64,000 nucleotides of DNA from an uncultured Halobacteriovorax sp. (GTDB lineage: Bacteria; Bdellovibrionota; Bacteriovoracia; Bacteriovoracales; Bacteriovoracaceae): the NCBI GenBank assembly GCA_913061265.1, contig CAJXVS010000001.1:186001-250000 (forward strand), in the 5' to 3' direction. Below are positions 47,367-54,763 of this stretch, in pieces (position 1 is the stretch's first letter; the number at the start of each line of letters is the position of its first letter). The notes under the pieces were generated by a model. The model was not told where the DNA came from and ran no database searches. It was given only the letters and a program-made list of their open reading frames with translations. Made by a program: the position numbers and the translations under genes.

Positions 47367-47520
47367 ACTTATAAATGATATCGCCTCCGCCTTAGCTTCT
47401 CAAGCAACTAATGACATGGGCCTTCATCTGATTAAGACCAAGTGCGAAATTATGCTTTTTCTTCTCGAAGGCAAATGGCCCGTGTTAGCCTGCCCAAAAT
47501 TTTTTAATCCTTGGACTTTA

Positions 47521-48297
47521 ATGAAACTAATATCTGGAAAGAAATATATCTTCGCCGTCTCTCACTTACCTGCTCTTCTTGGTAAGCCCCACTACAAAGG
47601 GCAAGAGGGGATAGATGCACAGGCGATTCAAGAAGCTCGTGATATGAAAAAGGCCGGACTGGCGGGGATCTTATTAGAGAATGAGAACGATCACCCCTAC
47701 TCCGTTCTGGCGAGTATTGATCAAAAATCTTCCATGACCATAGCCGCTAAGGCCGTGAAAAAAAATTCACTCGACTTCAATCTGGGAGTGGAATTTCTTA
47801 TAAACGATCCTAAAGCATCCCTCGAAGTCGCTTTTCAAAGCAGCTGCCAATTTATCCGCACAGATTACTGGGTGGATAAGATGCACCGTGAAGAGTACGG
47901 AGATCTTGAAGTCGACACAAATGAATTCAATGCCTTTAAAAAAAGTCTCGGTGCGGATAAGGTCCAGGTCTTCGCAGATATTCAAGTTAAGTACGCTACC
48001 ATGAGAGAGAAAAAATCCATCGCCACCTCGGCCGTTGAAGCTTTTGAAGCAGGGGCCAGTGCGGTTGTTGTTTCAGGATCTCAAACAGGAGAGATGTCGG
48101 ACCTTCGAGACTTAGAAAAGGTCCGCGCTGCTGTTGGTGATAAGATGATCTTTGTAGGGAGTGGTTTTTCTATTGAGAATGCCCGCGAGACTTTAAGCCT
48201 TGCCGACGGAGCTTTAGTGGGAACAAGTTTAATGGAGAACTCAATCTTAAATTATGAGCGCGCCTCAAGGCTTATGGAAGTGGTTCACTCAGTATGA
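47521..48297 (+). CDS. BtpA-family TIM-barrel protein
   Basis: A BtpA/SgcQ family protein of 259 residues: KYIFAVSHLPALLGKPHYKG is the family opening, followed by GLAGILLENEND near 50 and AGASAVVVSGSQTGEMSDLRDLEKVR near 190 with the phosphate-binding end FVGSGFSIENARETL. Cyanobacterial BtpA affects photosystem I, but most bacterial members have no known reaction. They resemble nucleoside or sugar-metabolism barrels. I chose ATG 47521 because the family begins just there; the frame continues upstream to 47416, but those residues look unlike the family. No clear ribosome binding site supports either. It overlaps the PfkB gene by 4 bases. Confidence 0.8.
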   Translation: MKLISGKKYIFAVSHLPALLGKPHYKGQEGIDAQAIQEARDMKKAGLAGILLENENDHPYSVLASIDQKSSMTIAAKAVKKNSLDFNLGVEFLINDPKASLEVAFQSSCQFIRTDYWVDKMHREEYGDLEVDTNEFNAFKKSLGADKVQVFADIQVKYATMREKKSIATSAVEAFEAGASAVVVSGSQTGEMSDLRDLEKVRAAVGDKMIFVGSGFSIENARETLSLADGALVGTSLMENSILNYERASRLMEVVHSV

Positions 48298-49112
48298 ATA
48301 TTCTCTGCCTAGGGGATCTAAGCCTCGATCATTATTTAAAACAAGATAAGACTTTCTTTGGAGGCTGCTCCCTAAATGTGGCGCGCCAACTCTATGAAGT
48401 CATAGGCCATAAGCAAACTTCTCTTTATGTTCCCCTTGGAAATGATGAGAACTCAAATAAGGCAAAAGCTTATCTAGAGAGTCTTGCCCTCGAAGTTCGC
48501 TATAAACCCTACTCCGGCGCCTTACCTTCTCAGCCCATTACGGTCGATGAAAACGGTGAGCGTCACTTTGAAGAATATATCGATGGCGTCCTGCCTGAGT
48601 TTAAAGTCTCAGACCTTGGTGGTTTCTATTTTGATTCTAAAGACCTGATTGTCTTTCCTTACTTTAAGCAAGTTGAATCCATGGTATCGAGCCTTCTCAA
48701 ACTCAATCCCAAAGCCAAGCTGGCCTGTGACTTTGGAAACCTCTCAGACTATGACGGAAAATTGACACCTATAAATAAGATCCTTCCTTTTTTAAGCTAC
48801 GCTCAGTTCTCAGGAACACCAACATGTAAAAAGAGAGACGAGTTTTTTTCAAAGGCCGTGGCAGAGCAGGACTTGATCATCGTTGATACTTTTGGATCAG
48901 ATGGGGCCCGCGCTTATCAAAAAGAGAAAACCTATAACTCGGCAGCTCCTCAAATACTTCAAGTCACAGACACTACAGGAGCCGGTGACGCCTTTATGGC
49001 CCACATATCTTACTCCTTATTCGTTTTAGGCAAAGACCTTCAGAGCGCCTTAAACTTCGCTTGTGAAGGCGGATCGAAACAAGTCTCACATCTAGGACCT
49101 GGACCTTTATAA
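48294..49112 (+). CDS. PfkB-family sugar kinase, fructoselysine-kinase-like
   Basis: A 272-residue ribokinase-type kinase. The N-terminal GDLSLDHYL and GGCSLNVARQL (substrate-binding lid region) and the C-terminal DTTGAGDAFMAH near 228 (anion hole and catalytic Asp) are intact. ENGERHFEEYIDGVLPEF near 85 closely resembles the lid of FrlD-type fructosamine kinases. The likely reaction is ATP-dependent phosphorylation of a sugar or sugar derivative, with the exact substrate unknown. Overlapping start and stop codons (ATGA) with the BtpA gene indicate co-translation, so the two probably process the same compound in order. A bidirectional terminator follows. Confidence 0.88.
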   Translation: MNILCLGDLSLDHYLKQDKTFFGGCSLNVARQLYEVIGHKQTSLYVPLGNDENSNKAKAYLESLALEVRYKPYSGALPSQPITVDENGERHFEEYIDGVLPEFKVSDLGGFYFDSKDLIVFPYFKQVESMVSSLLKLNPKAKLACDFGNLSDYDGKLTPINKILPFLSYAQFSGTPTCKKRDEFFSKAVAEQDLIIVDTFGSDGARAYQKEKTYNSAAPQILQVTDTTGAGDAFMAHISYSLFVLGKDLQSALNFACEGGSKQVSHLGPGPL

Positions 49113-49141
49113 ATTTCACTTGGGATTTTAAAAATAAAAAA

Positions 49142-49172
49142 GCCCAGTTAAGGGGGACTCAACTGGGCCTTT
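49142..49172. terminator. Bidirectional intrinsic terminator
   Basis: GCCCAGTT (49142-49149) pairs with AACTGGGC (49161-49168) around an 11-base loop. A short T run follows on the plus strand, ending the BtpA/PfkB transcript. On the minus strand the stem is followed by a stronger T-rich tract, so it could also end a long 3' extension of the gene at 49366-49608. Confidence 0.85.
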
Positions 49173-49189
49173 TCGAGAGACATTTTTAC

Positions 49190-49258
49190 GGAGTCAGAAA
49201 AAATCCTTTTTTCGAAACTCCTACACACACACACTTATTCTTATTGCACGAGTCGTGC
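49190..49258. repeat. Hairpin and palindrome in the 49113-49365 gap
   Basis: Two structures lie close together. First, GGAGT (49190-49194) and ACTCC (49217-49221) enclose a perfect inner stem GAAAAAA/TTTTTTC with loop TCC. Second, GCACGAGTCGTGC (49246-49258) is a perfect palindrome of 6-base arms around one G. An AC-repeat run lies between them. Further on, TTCGG/CCGAA near 49306-49328 can also pair. The stretch has no plausible protein frame; it could be a long 3' UTR of the minus-strand gene, an sRNA, or an operator region. Confidence 0.45.
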
Positions 49259-49365
49259 CAACTTTTGATTTTATGTAAAGTTCCCTAAGCATGGGGTATT
49301 CGGTTGTACGCGGAGAGCCGAAGACGTTAAAACTTTGACAGGCCACCCGTGTCATTACGTCAGGG

Positions 49366-49608
49366 TTATGACTTTTTTAGGTATTGCGTCAGACCATGGA
49401 CGCCCATTTCGGTGGCTTCGTGTTCATCAATTAAATTACTCAAGAAATCTACATGCTGCCAGATCTTCATTGTTTCTTTTTGCACGATATCAATTTCACA
49501 AGTAAAGCCTCGGCTGTTTTTATTTACAGTAAGGCGACCAATGCGAAACTCATCTTTATTGATCTCTACGAAGAATTCTTTTGGAAAAACATCTTTGTTC
49601 ATTTGCAT
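49366..49608 (-). CDS. Small 80-residue protein of unknown function
   Basis: A small acidic cytoplasmic protein without signal peptide or membrane segment. Its sequence has the composition of a real protein (FFVEINKDEFRIGRLTV strands, then an amphipathic helix with DFLSNLIDEHEATEMGVHGL). The opposite-strand frame over the same bases is Cys/Ser-rich and looks spurious. Two in-frame starts are possible, ATG 49608 and ATG 49602; AAAGGCGG lies 13-19 bases upstream, nearer the first, and the spacing is long. No family recognised. Divergent from the YceI-like gene with 60 bases between starts. Confidence 0.6.
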   Translation of the reverse strand: MQMNKDVFPKEFFVEINKDEFRIGRLTVNKNSRGFTCEIDIVQKETMKIWQHVDFLSNLIDEHEATEMGVHGLTQYLKKS

Positions 49609-49668
49609 GACTTGTTAAGCCGCCTTTAAACTAGCGTTGTTTTAAAATTAACTTCAGGAGAATGCCCT

Positions 49669-50226
49669 ATGAAATTCCTTTTAAGCCTAGTTTTTCTTTT
49701 AAGTTCTAGCCTAGTTTACTCAGCCTGTCTTGAAACAAGTGCTGACAAGATCATGGTTAAGTTCACGGCCTATAAAACCCCTCTTAAATTAGGTGTTAGC
49801 GGAACATTTCCAAAGAAGACCCTAGCAAAAGCCGCTAAGGGAGACTCATGGGATAAAGCCACCTTAAACAATAAGATCACTATCGACGCTTCAGAGATCG
49901 AAACTGGCGATAAGGCCAGAGATAAGAAGATTGCTAAGTTCTTCTTCGAAAATAAAAGCCTAGAGGCAACTGTCACTAGGATCAGTGAAAAGAAAAAACA
50001 ATTAACTCTGGCCGTCACTATGAATGGCAAGATGGTTAAGAAAGTTCTTATGACTTATACATTTAAGAACAATAAATTAATGGCAAGCGGTCATGTTGAC
50101 GCTTTAGACTTCGCCATGAATAAGCAGCTCGCCGCTCTTAATAAGGCATGCCTAGCAAAACACGAAGGTAAGACTTGGTCTGATGTTCAGATTGACCTAG
50201 CTGCTACCTTTGGAAGTTGTAAGTAA
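49669..50226 (+). CDS. YceI-like periplasmic protein
   Basis: A 185-residue protein with a signal peptide ending VYSAC near residue 19. VKFTAYKTPLKLGVSGTF near 30-47 matches the start of the YceI lipocalin-like fold, which binds isoprenoid-type lipids in several structures. TLAVTMNGKMVKK near 115 and SGHVDALDFAMN near 140 continue the barrel strands. The C-terminal WSDVQIDLAATFGSC is typical of the family's end. AGGAG lies 10 bases before the ATG. It shares one base with the following QueD-like gene (TAATG), so the two are co-translated; the functional connection is not obvious. Confidence 0.8.
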   Translation: MKFLLSLVFLLSSSLVYSACLETSADKIMVKFTAYKTPLKLGVSGTFPKKTLAKAAKGDSWDKATLNNKITIDASEIETGDKARDKKIAKFFFENKSLEATVTRISEKKKQLTLAVTMNGKMVKKVLMTYTFKNNKLMASGHVDALDFAMNKQLAALNKACLAKHEGKTWSDVQIDLAATFGSCK

Positions 50227-50681
50227 TGAAAGAAGAATACTTCACCTCCACTAAAAGATTCTCTGGTTTTCCCTGTACTCACCGTCAATGGAAAGCAGAC
50301 TCTCATTGTAAGTTCGTTCATGGCTATAGCCGCGAGTTCTATTTTGAATTCGCCTGCACAACCTTCACAAGAGAAGGCTGGGTGGTAGACTTTGGAGGAC
50401 TCAAAGAAGTCAAGGCCTGGCTTGATCATATGTTTGATCACACCTTCCTCGCCGCTGACGATGATCCTTACTTAGAGAAATTTGTTCAAATGGAAAAAGA
50501 TGGCATCATCCAGCTTCGTACCTTTGATAATATTGGCATGGAAGGAACAGCTCGTTACGTCTTTCATCATGTAAATAAGATGATCAAAGAAGGAAGTGAT
50601 GATAGAGCGTGGCTACAAAAAATTGAAGTTCGTGAAAACGAAAAGAATTCCGCTATCTACGAGCCTGTTAAAAGAGCTTAG
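50226..50681 (+). CDS. QueD-like 6-carboxytetrahydropterin synthase family protein, HGY variant
   Basis: A 151-residue member of the PTPS/QueD family, which makes 6-carboxytetrahydropterin for queuosine or handles related pterins. FPCTHRQWKADSHCKFVHGYS (split here: Cys17, His19, Cys28, His32) carries the zinc and catalytic region, and GWVVDFGGLKEVKAWLDHMFDHTFL near 52 is the central family motif. Standard QueD has HGH as two zinc ligands. Here the second is Tyr34 (HGY). Other variants of this type exist in proteobacteria, to my recollection, so it may be a specialised subgroup. The queuosine genes queE and queC are not in the window. Its stop directly abuts the stop of the next gene on the other strand. 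Confidence 0.82.
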   Translation: MKEEYFTSTKRFSGFPCTHRQWKADSHCKFVHGYSREFYFEFACTTFTREGWVVDFGGLKEVKAWLDHMFDHTFLAADDDPYLEKFVQMEKDGIIQLRTFDNIGMEGTARYVFHHVNKMIKEGSDDRAWLQKIEVRENEKNSAIYEPVKRA

Positions 50682-51626
50682 TTACTTTAGAATTATGCTT
50701 TCCCAGACCGCAGCTTCAATCTCAGGGCTTGTTTCTTGTTGAAAAAGAAACGGCTCTAGAGGCTTTGAAAGCTCTGAGACTTCTGCCGCCTCTTTAATTG
50801 ATTCAATCGTCGAATTCTCTCTATCAAAATTTGGAAGATGATCCGTATAATAATAGACCTTCTCTTTTTTCACGCGCTTCTTTAACCATTTATGAACAGT
50901 ATTGGTATCAGCAATTTCATAAGGAACAGTTTCAACGCCTTTTTTAACCCATCTAAAACGAGTTAGGATCCTCGTAAAAGGAACTCTTACCTTATCACCG
51001 TCACCAATTAAATCTTTTGGTACATTGAGGTGAACGCTCCACTCTTTAGGAGGAAGCTTTCCCGTCACGACTTTAAAAATTGAAGACATAAAATGAGCGC
51101 AGCCTCCGCCTTCTCCGCGAAGAGAATCCCGGCCGCCACCATAGATATTATAAGAGCCATGCTGAATCCATTTTTCAACAAAGAGAAGTCCCCTATGACA
51201 ATCAACCTTCGAGACCGGAATAATAATCGTTCTCAAACGCTTTTGCTTAGTCGCCTTCTCTATTTCCCACTTAGAAAGCTTCGCCGTCGTAAGGGCGCCT
51301 CTAAAGGGATAAAACAAACTCCCAAGGCCTAGCTTTTCTTTAAGCGTGATTCGTTTACTTTCTTTCTTACTAACCCGCTCCATACCAGTAAGAACCTTAC
51401 TCACGCCATTACTAAGAGTCTGGCTACAGTTAAGTTCAACAGCAAAGTGACCAATAGGAGCATAGTCCTTTCTCAAAGAATTAAGCGCCGAAGTAATTCC
51501 TAGAGTCGCAGGAGAGCTCCAGTTGATTTTAATTCTAGGCTTGATGACATAGATCTTTAATTCATCTGCTTGAAGCAAACTGCACTTTAAGAAGAGAATA
51601 GTTAAGATAAAAGCCCTAAACTTCAA
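50682..51626 (-). CDS. Secreted protein, permuted papain-like (NlpC/P60-type) candidate
   Basis: A 314-residue protein with a signal peptide to about residue 21. GHFAVELNCS near 59 and GGGCAHFMSSIFKVVTGK near 176 give a His-then-Cys order, as in circularly permuted NlpC/P60 (YiiX/LRAT-type) proteins, in which the Cys begins a helix. This is a motif-level guess. The rest is Lys-rich with many aromatic strands. The start is TTG at 51626, chosen because GGAG lies 7 bases upstream. It is a single gene, convergent with the QueD-like gene with no gap. Confidence 0.68.
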   Translation of the reverse strand: MKFRAFILTILFLKCSLLQADELKIYVIKPRIKINWSSPATLGITSALNSLRKDYAPIGHFAVELNCSQTLSNGVSKVLTGMERVSKKESKRITLKEKLGLGSLFYPFRGALTTAKLSKWEIEKATKQKRLRTIIIPVSKVDCHRGLLFVEKWIQHGSYNIYGGGRDSLRGEGGGCAHFMSSIFKVVTGKLPPKEWSVHLNVPKDLIGDGDKVRVPFTRILTRFRWVKKGVETVPYEIADTNTVHKWLKKRVKKEKVYYYTDHLPNFDRENSTIESIKEAAEVSELSKPLEPFLFQQETSPEIEAAVWESIILK

Positions 51627-51730
51627 GGTGTCTCCAATGGATTATTAGTAAAGCAATCTTATCGCGGCTTAAATAAAATAGGGAAATTCCCCTATGAAAT
51701 GGATAAGTTTTATATGTCTAAGAACTAGAC

Positions 51731-51983
51731 AGCTACTTGGTTACTTTTGGAAGTTTCAGGTATTTAGAAGCCATCTTCACGGCTCTAAGCTAACTTTTTA
51801 CTGCAAAATGCCAATATTTCTTTATGGAAAGCCCCATACGGCTCACAATTGAGATCCAATGGAGAAGAATTCATAAATCAGAGCTATTTTTGGAAAAAAC
51901 CTAAAGAAATTTGTATTTAGAATAGCATTTGAACTGCCTACAATGCCTAAGTTACTGTAACTGCCAAAAGTAACCGCGTACCT
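51731..51983. repeat. 253-base element with 29-base inverted ends (MITE-like candidate)
   Basis: This occupies most of the 366-base gene-free stretch 51627-51992. Its left end (51731-51759) and the reverse complement of its right end (51955-51983) agree at 24 of 29 positions, including a perfect core GGTTACTTTTGG. Just inside the right end lies the palindrome AGTTACTGTAACT (51950-51962). The interior is AT-rich without an open frame. No target duplication is obvious at the flanks. It could be a short non-autonomous mobile element or a long-range hairpin; copy number elsewhere cannot be judged here. The remaining bases of the gap, 51627-51730, show only a loose inverted repeat (ATAGGG/CCCTAT). 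Confidence 0.5.
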
Positions 51984-51992
51984 TCATATTCA

Positions 51993-52895
51993 TTAAAGCT
52001 TAAAAAATTCTGAGATCTTTTTAGTTAGATTAGGTCCATCTTTACTGAAAAAAGGAACTACTGTTGGCGTTTTTGCTGAAGGTCCAACAAAGCTATTCTT
52101 TCTAAAGTTGTTCCCATATCCTGCCCAAGTATGGCCTAAATCTTTAATGAGAATAAACCTCGCTCTTAAAACATTGTCTTTTTTATAATCAGTTTTGGAA
52201 TACTTCTTAGAGTTCTCAAATCTATTAGTGATAGAGGAATCATAGTTTTTATCGAGAATTTGATCTATGTTTCCAAGGGCGTGCTTATAGTTTACTACTG
52301 TGTCAATCTCACCATGAGATACGAACAACAAACCTTTGTAGTCAGTAGTTGAGCAAGGTAGCTTTCTTGTATCATTATTCATAGGCCCTTTCTTTAAGAC
52401 CCCCTCCAATTCATAAACATTACTTGCAGAGGCGTAAGTTGGTGAAGAGATAAGAGCAACTCCTTTAAATTGATCTGGAAAACAGGCGACTAATCCTGCC
52501 GCACTTGCTCCTCCTGAAGACATTCCAATTAAATAGACTGAGGAGTCTTTTAGGGACAACTTATTTAAAGTATCCTGAATTTGAGTACTTAATTCGCTAA
52601 GCTGCCCTTTCTTACTTCCATGATTTTCTTTTAAAAACCAATTCCAACAATCAAAGTAATTACTTTCTGCTTCGACTTGAGGGTAAATGATGACAAAATT
52701 CTTTTTATCTGCCATTTCATTAAAACCAGATCCTAAAGAGATTGATTCTGCAGACTGAAGACAACCGTGAATAACGACTAAAACCTTAGTCACTTTTTTA
52801 GAAGAAAAGTTCTCCGGTAGGTGAATCAGCATTGCCTTTGCACTAAGAAATGGAAGCAGCCCAGTCAAAAGAATGAGAATTATTTTATTTTTCAT
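51993..52895 (-). CDS. Secreted PHB-depolymerase-family esterase
   Basis: A 300-residue alpha/beta hydrolase of the PHB depolymerase/LpqC-like esterase family, with a signal peptide to about residue 21. VLVVIHGCLQSAESI near 39 is the oxyanion strand. The nucleophile Ser126 is in GMSSGG, with FVSHGEIDTVV near 195 supplying Asp and DLGHTWAGYGN near 253 supplying His. The family acts on short polyesters, feruloyl or acetyl esters; the substrate is unknown. No strong ribosome binding site. Its end lies 10 bases from the inverted-repeat element at 51731-51983. Confidence 0.87.
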   Translation of the reverse strand: MKNKIILILLTGLLPFLSAKAMLIHLPENFSSKKVTKVLVVIHGCLQSAESISLGSGFNEMADKKNFVIIYPQVEAESNYFDCWNWFLKENHGSKKGQLSELSTQIQDTLNKLSLKDSSVYLIGMSSGGASAAGLVACFPDQFKGVALISSPTYASASNVYELEGVLKKGPMNNDTRKLPCSTTDYKGLLFVSHGEIDTVVNYKHALGNIDQILDKNYDSSITNRFENSKKYSKTDYKKDNVLRARFILIKDLGHTWAGYGNNFRKNSFVGPSAKTPTVVPFFSKDGPNLTKKISEFFKL

Positions 52896-52919
52896 TATTC
52901 AATCCGTGTTTGTTTTGGA

Positions 52920-52947
52920 CATGGACAAGGTGCCATGGACAAGGTGC
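52920..52947. repeat. Tandem 14-base duplication
   Basis: CATGGACAAGGTGC occurs twice in direct succession at 52920-52933 and 52934-52947, 24 bases upstream of the esterase start. It may be a slippage duplication or a repeated binding site. The rest of the 52948-53078 gap shows nothing clear. Confidence 0.7.
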
Positions 52948-53078
52948 CAGTAGACTAGTACGTATTTTATTCATCTATTAATTTTACAACGAGTTAGGGC
53001 TTTAGCCTAATGAATAACCTAAAAGTGTGGATGAGTCTGCTGGCGCCATTTCCCCCCTATATCCGCATATCCAAGACA

Positions 53079-53855
53079 CTATTCTTTGTAGAGAAATGAG
53101 TCATCAATTGGATCGTGCTCTCCAAGAGCCTTCTCTTTCTCAAGGATTTTTCTGAGTTGAGAAACTGTAACCTTTCCAAGTCCTCCGAAGAATGAGCTGA
53201 GTTGATGAATATTAAAGAGATTCCATTTCTCTCCTTCTCTAATAAAAACCCAATACTCGACGGCCTGGCTCTTTTCTTTTTTAGATCTAGATTCGAACCA
53301 AATATCTCTCTCGAATCTCCCTTGAACAAGTTCAGAATCAATAAAGTCCTTAGTCTTCTCATTTATAGTGTAGTCAACTAGTTTAAAATTAAACTCTAAG
53401 ACAAACATATCTCCGTCTTTTCCTTGAACGTCCAAAACAGACATCAACTCTATTGATTTAATTTCTATATCTTTTAAGATATTAATTTTATCTTTAAGTT
53501 TTGTATTAAGAATATCATTCGCCTTACTAAGATATCGGATATCGAAGTCTTCCAATAGAGGGCGTAGATCTTTTTCCATCCAGGCTTTTTGATAGTTGCG
53601 AAAGATTCTCTCTCCGTTTTCTTTAAAGTCTTCAATATTCCATGATGGATCTTTTGTTGTTGCCTCTGAAAACTTTCGTTTCGCCTGATTCATCATCCTT
53701 ATTCGGCGTATCTTATATATGGCCATTAATAATCCAAAGACCCCAATAGATACAACACTACCGGTTCCACTACCTTTTCCTCCTCCACCAGCGCGAGCAA
53801 GAACTTCAAAAGAGTAGAACAAAGACAAATTGATATAAAAAATATTTTTTAGCAT
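53079..53855 (-). CDS. Tim44-like domain membrane protein
   Basis: A 258-residue protein with an N-terminal hydrophobic helix (about 5-20), a Gly-rich linker (GGGGKGSGTGS) and a second helix (about 35-48) followed by a basic RKIRRIRMM stretch. Residues about 65-235 form a Tim44/MRPL45 fold: FRNYQKAWMEKDLRPLLEDF near 90 and EYWVFIREGEKWNLFNIHQL near 200 are typical. Bacterial Tim44-like proteins attach to the membrane and have no settled function. ATG 53855 is chosen over GTG 53870 because a TATAAT lies exactly 6 bases upstream (leaderless arrangement); no ribosome binding site exists for either. Confidence 0.78.
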   Translation of the reverse strand: MLKNIFYINLSLFYSFEVLARAGGGGKGSGTGSVVSIGVFGLLMAIYKIRRIRMMNQAKRKFSEATTKDPSWNIEDFKENGERIFRNYQKAWMEKDLRPLLEDFDIRYLSKANDILNTKLKDKINILKDIEIKSIELMSVLDVQGKDGDMFVLEFNFKLVDYTINEKTKDFIDSELVQGRFERDIWFESRSKKEKSQAVEYWVFIREGEKWNLFNIHQLSSFFGGLGKVTVSQLRKILEKEKALGEHDPIDDSFLYKE

Positions 53856-53867
53856 AGGGCTATTATA
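53856..53867 (-). promoter_or_regulatory. -10 element abutting the Tim44-like gene start
   Basis: On the minus strand TATAAT (53862-53867) is followed by 6 bases and ATG 53855, the same spacing as at lysA (25332), the 4462 gene and 62572. The A of the ATG would be about +1, a leaderless message. No -35 box is clear. Confidence 0.5.
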
Positions 53868-53930
53868 CACAAGATCCCTTTCGAGAGAGGTTCGCGAAGG
53901 ACAGTTCTTCTTTTAAGATTGGAAATACCC

Positions 53931-54659
53931 TCAGTACTTCACATAAAACTTCTGTTTCCTAAACTTACGACGTTCATCCTCAAAGGTTCTTCTGAGGGCG
54001 TAGAGTTCAAGGTCATGCTCTTCTTTAAGTTTTCTAAAGCTCGACATATTAGAGGGATTACTAAGATCACTAGCGTCTACGAACTTTTGTTCGCGAACTC
54101 GTTGGAGTTCTTTTAGGCGCTTTACCTTTTGGTTATGGGCGTAGCGGAGGATGTCTAGGTTCTTGTAGGAGTACTGGATGACCTTTTTTGAGTCCATGAT
54201 GGAGCCAGGTTTTCTTATGACCTCTTTTGCGTCTCTGTATTCAAGCTCGTCTCTTAGATCTTGGATCTGTTGGTTCTTTTGACTGAGCGTTTTTTCTTGT
54301 TCAAGAGTTAACTCGTAGAGCTTATCGTCTACCTTTTTCTCAATGGAGCCTGCCACGTACTTTACTCTGGCGTTATAGGTTGAGCCCATTCTGTTGGCCT
54401 GCTCTTGACTCTCCATGCGGAGTCTTTCAAATTTCTTCTCTAGGTCAGTAACTTTCTCTGCGCTTATGCTTCGGTCCATCGTCATCTTTACGCCGCCAAT
54501 AAAAGCGATAAAACCCCAGAGGCCTAGGACGAAGATCTTCCCAAAGCTATTGAGTTCTTTTCTGATGGTGGGAGTGAAGTTTGATTTCGCTGGCGGGTCC
54601 ATCATCTCTTTAGGTCCGTTACTAACACTCTTCACTTTCTCTTTTGCTACGACTTTCAT
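53931..54659 (-). CDS. Membrane-anchored coiled-coil protein of unknown function
   Basis: A 242-residue protein. After a basic N-terminal tail (about 1-38) comes one membrane helix (about 42-60, FVLGLWGFIAFIGG). Almost all the remainder is predicted coiled coil rich in Lys, Glu, Gln and Arg (about 68-235), presumably periplasmic. No family recognised. AGGGG lies 7 bases before the ATG. It is preceded by a lipoprotein gene on the same strand; the gap includes inverted repeats (ATTAGG/CCTAAT near 54690-54712) without a T run. The function is unknown; a cell-envelope structural role is only a guess. Confidence 0.78.
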   Translation of the reverse strand: MKVVAKEKVKSVSNGPKEMMDPPAKSNFTPTIRKELNSFGKIFVLGLWGFIAFIGGVKMTMDRSISAEKVTDLEKKFERLRMESQEQANRMGSTYNARVKYVAGSIEKKVDDKLYELTLEQEKTLSQKNQQIQDLRDELEYRDAKEVIRKPGSIMDSKKVIQYSYKNLDILRYAHNQKVKRLKELQRVREQKFVDASDLSNPSNMSSFRKLKEEHDLELYALRRTFEDERRKFRKQKFYVKY

Positions 54660-54763
54660 TTTATCCCCTAGATACTCTTATTTTAAGAGTCTATTAGGCT
54701 GAGACCTAATTTAAGAGTAAAGTTAATGATTTGAGGGGTTTAACTTAGAGGCGACTGCCCATT

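Noticed and set aside
49335-49340. TTGACA -35 box upstream of a possible promoter
   Set aside because: No -10-like hexamer occurs 16-18 bases downstream.
49349-49618. Plus-strand frame of 89 codons opposite the 49366-49608 gene
   Set aside because: Its Cys/Ser-rich translation has no plausible domain or ribosome binding site; the minus-strand frame looks like a real protein.
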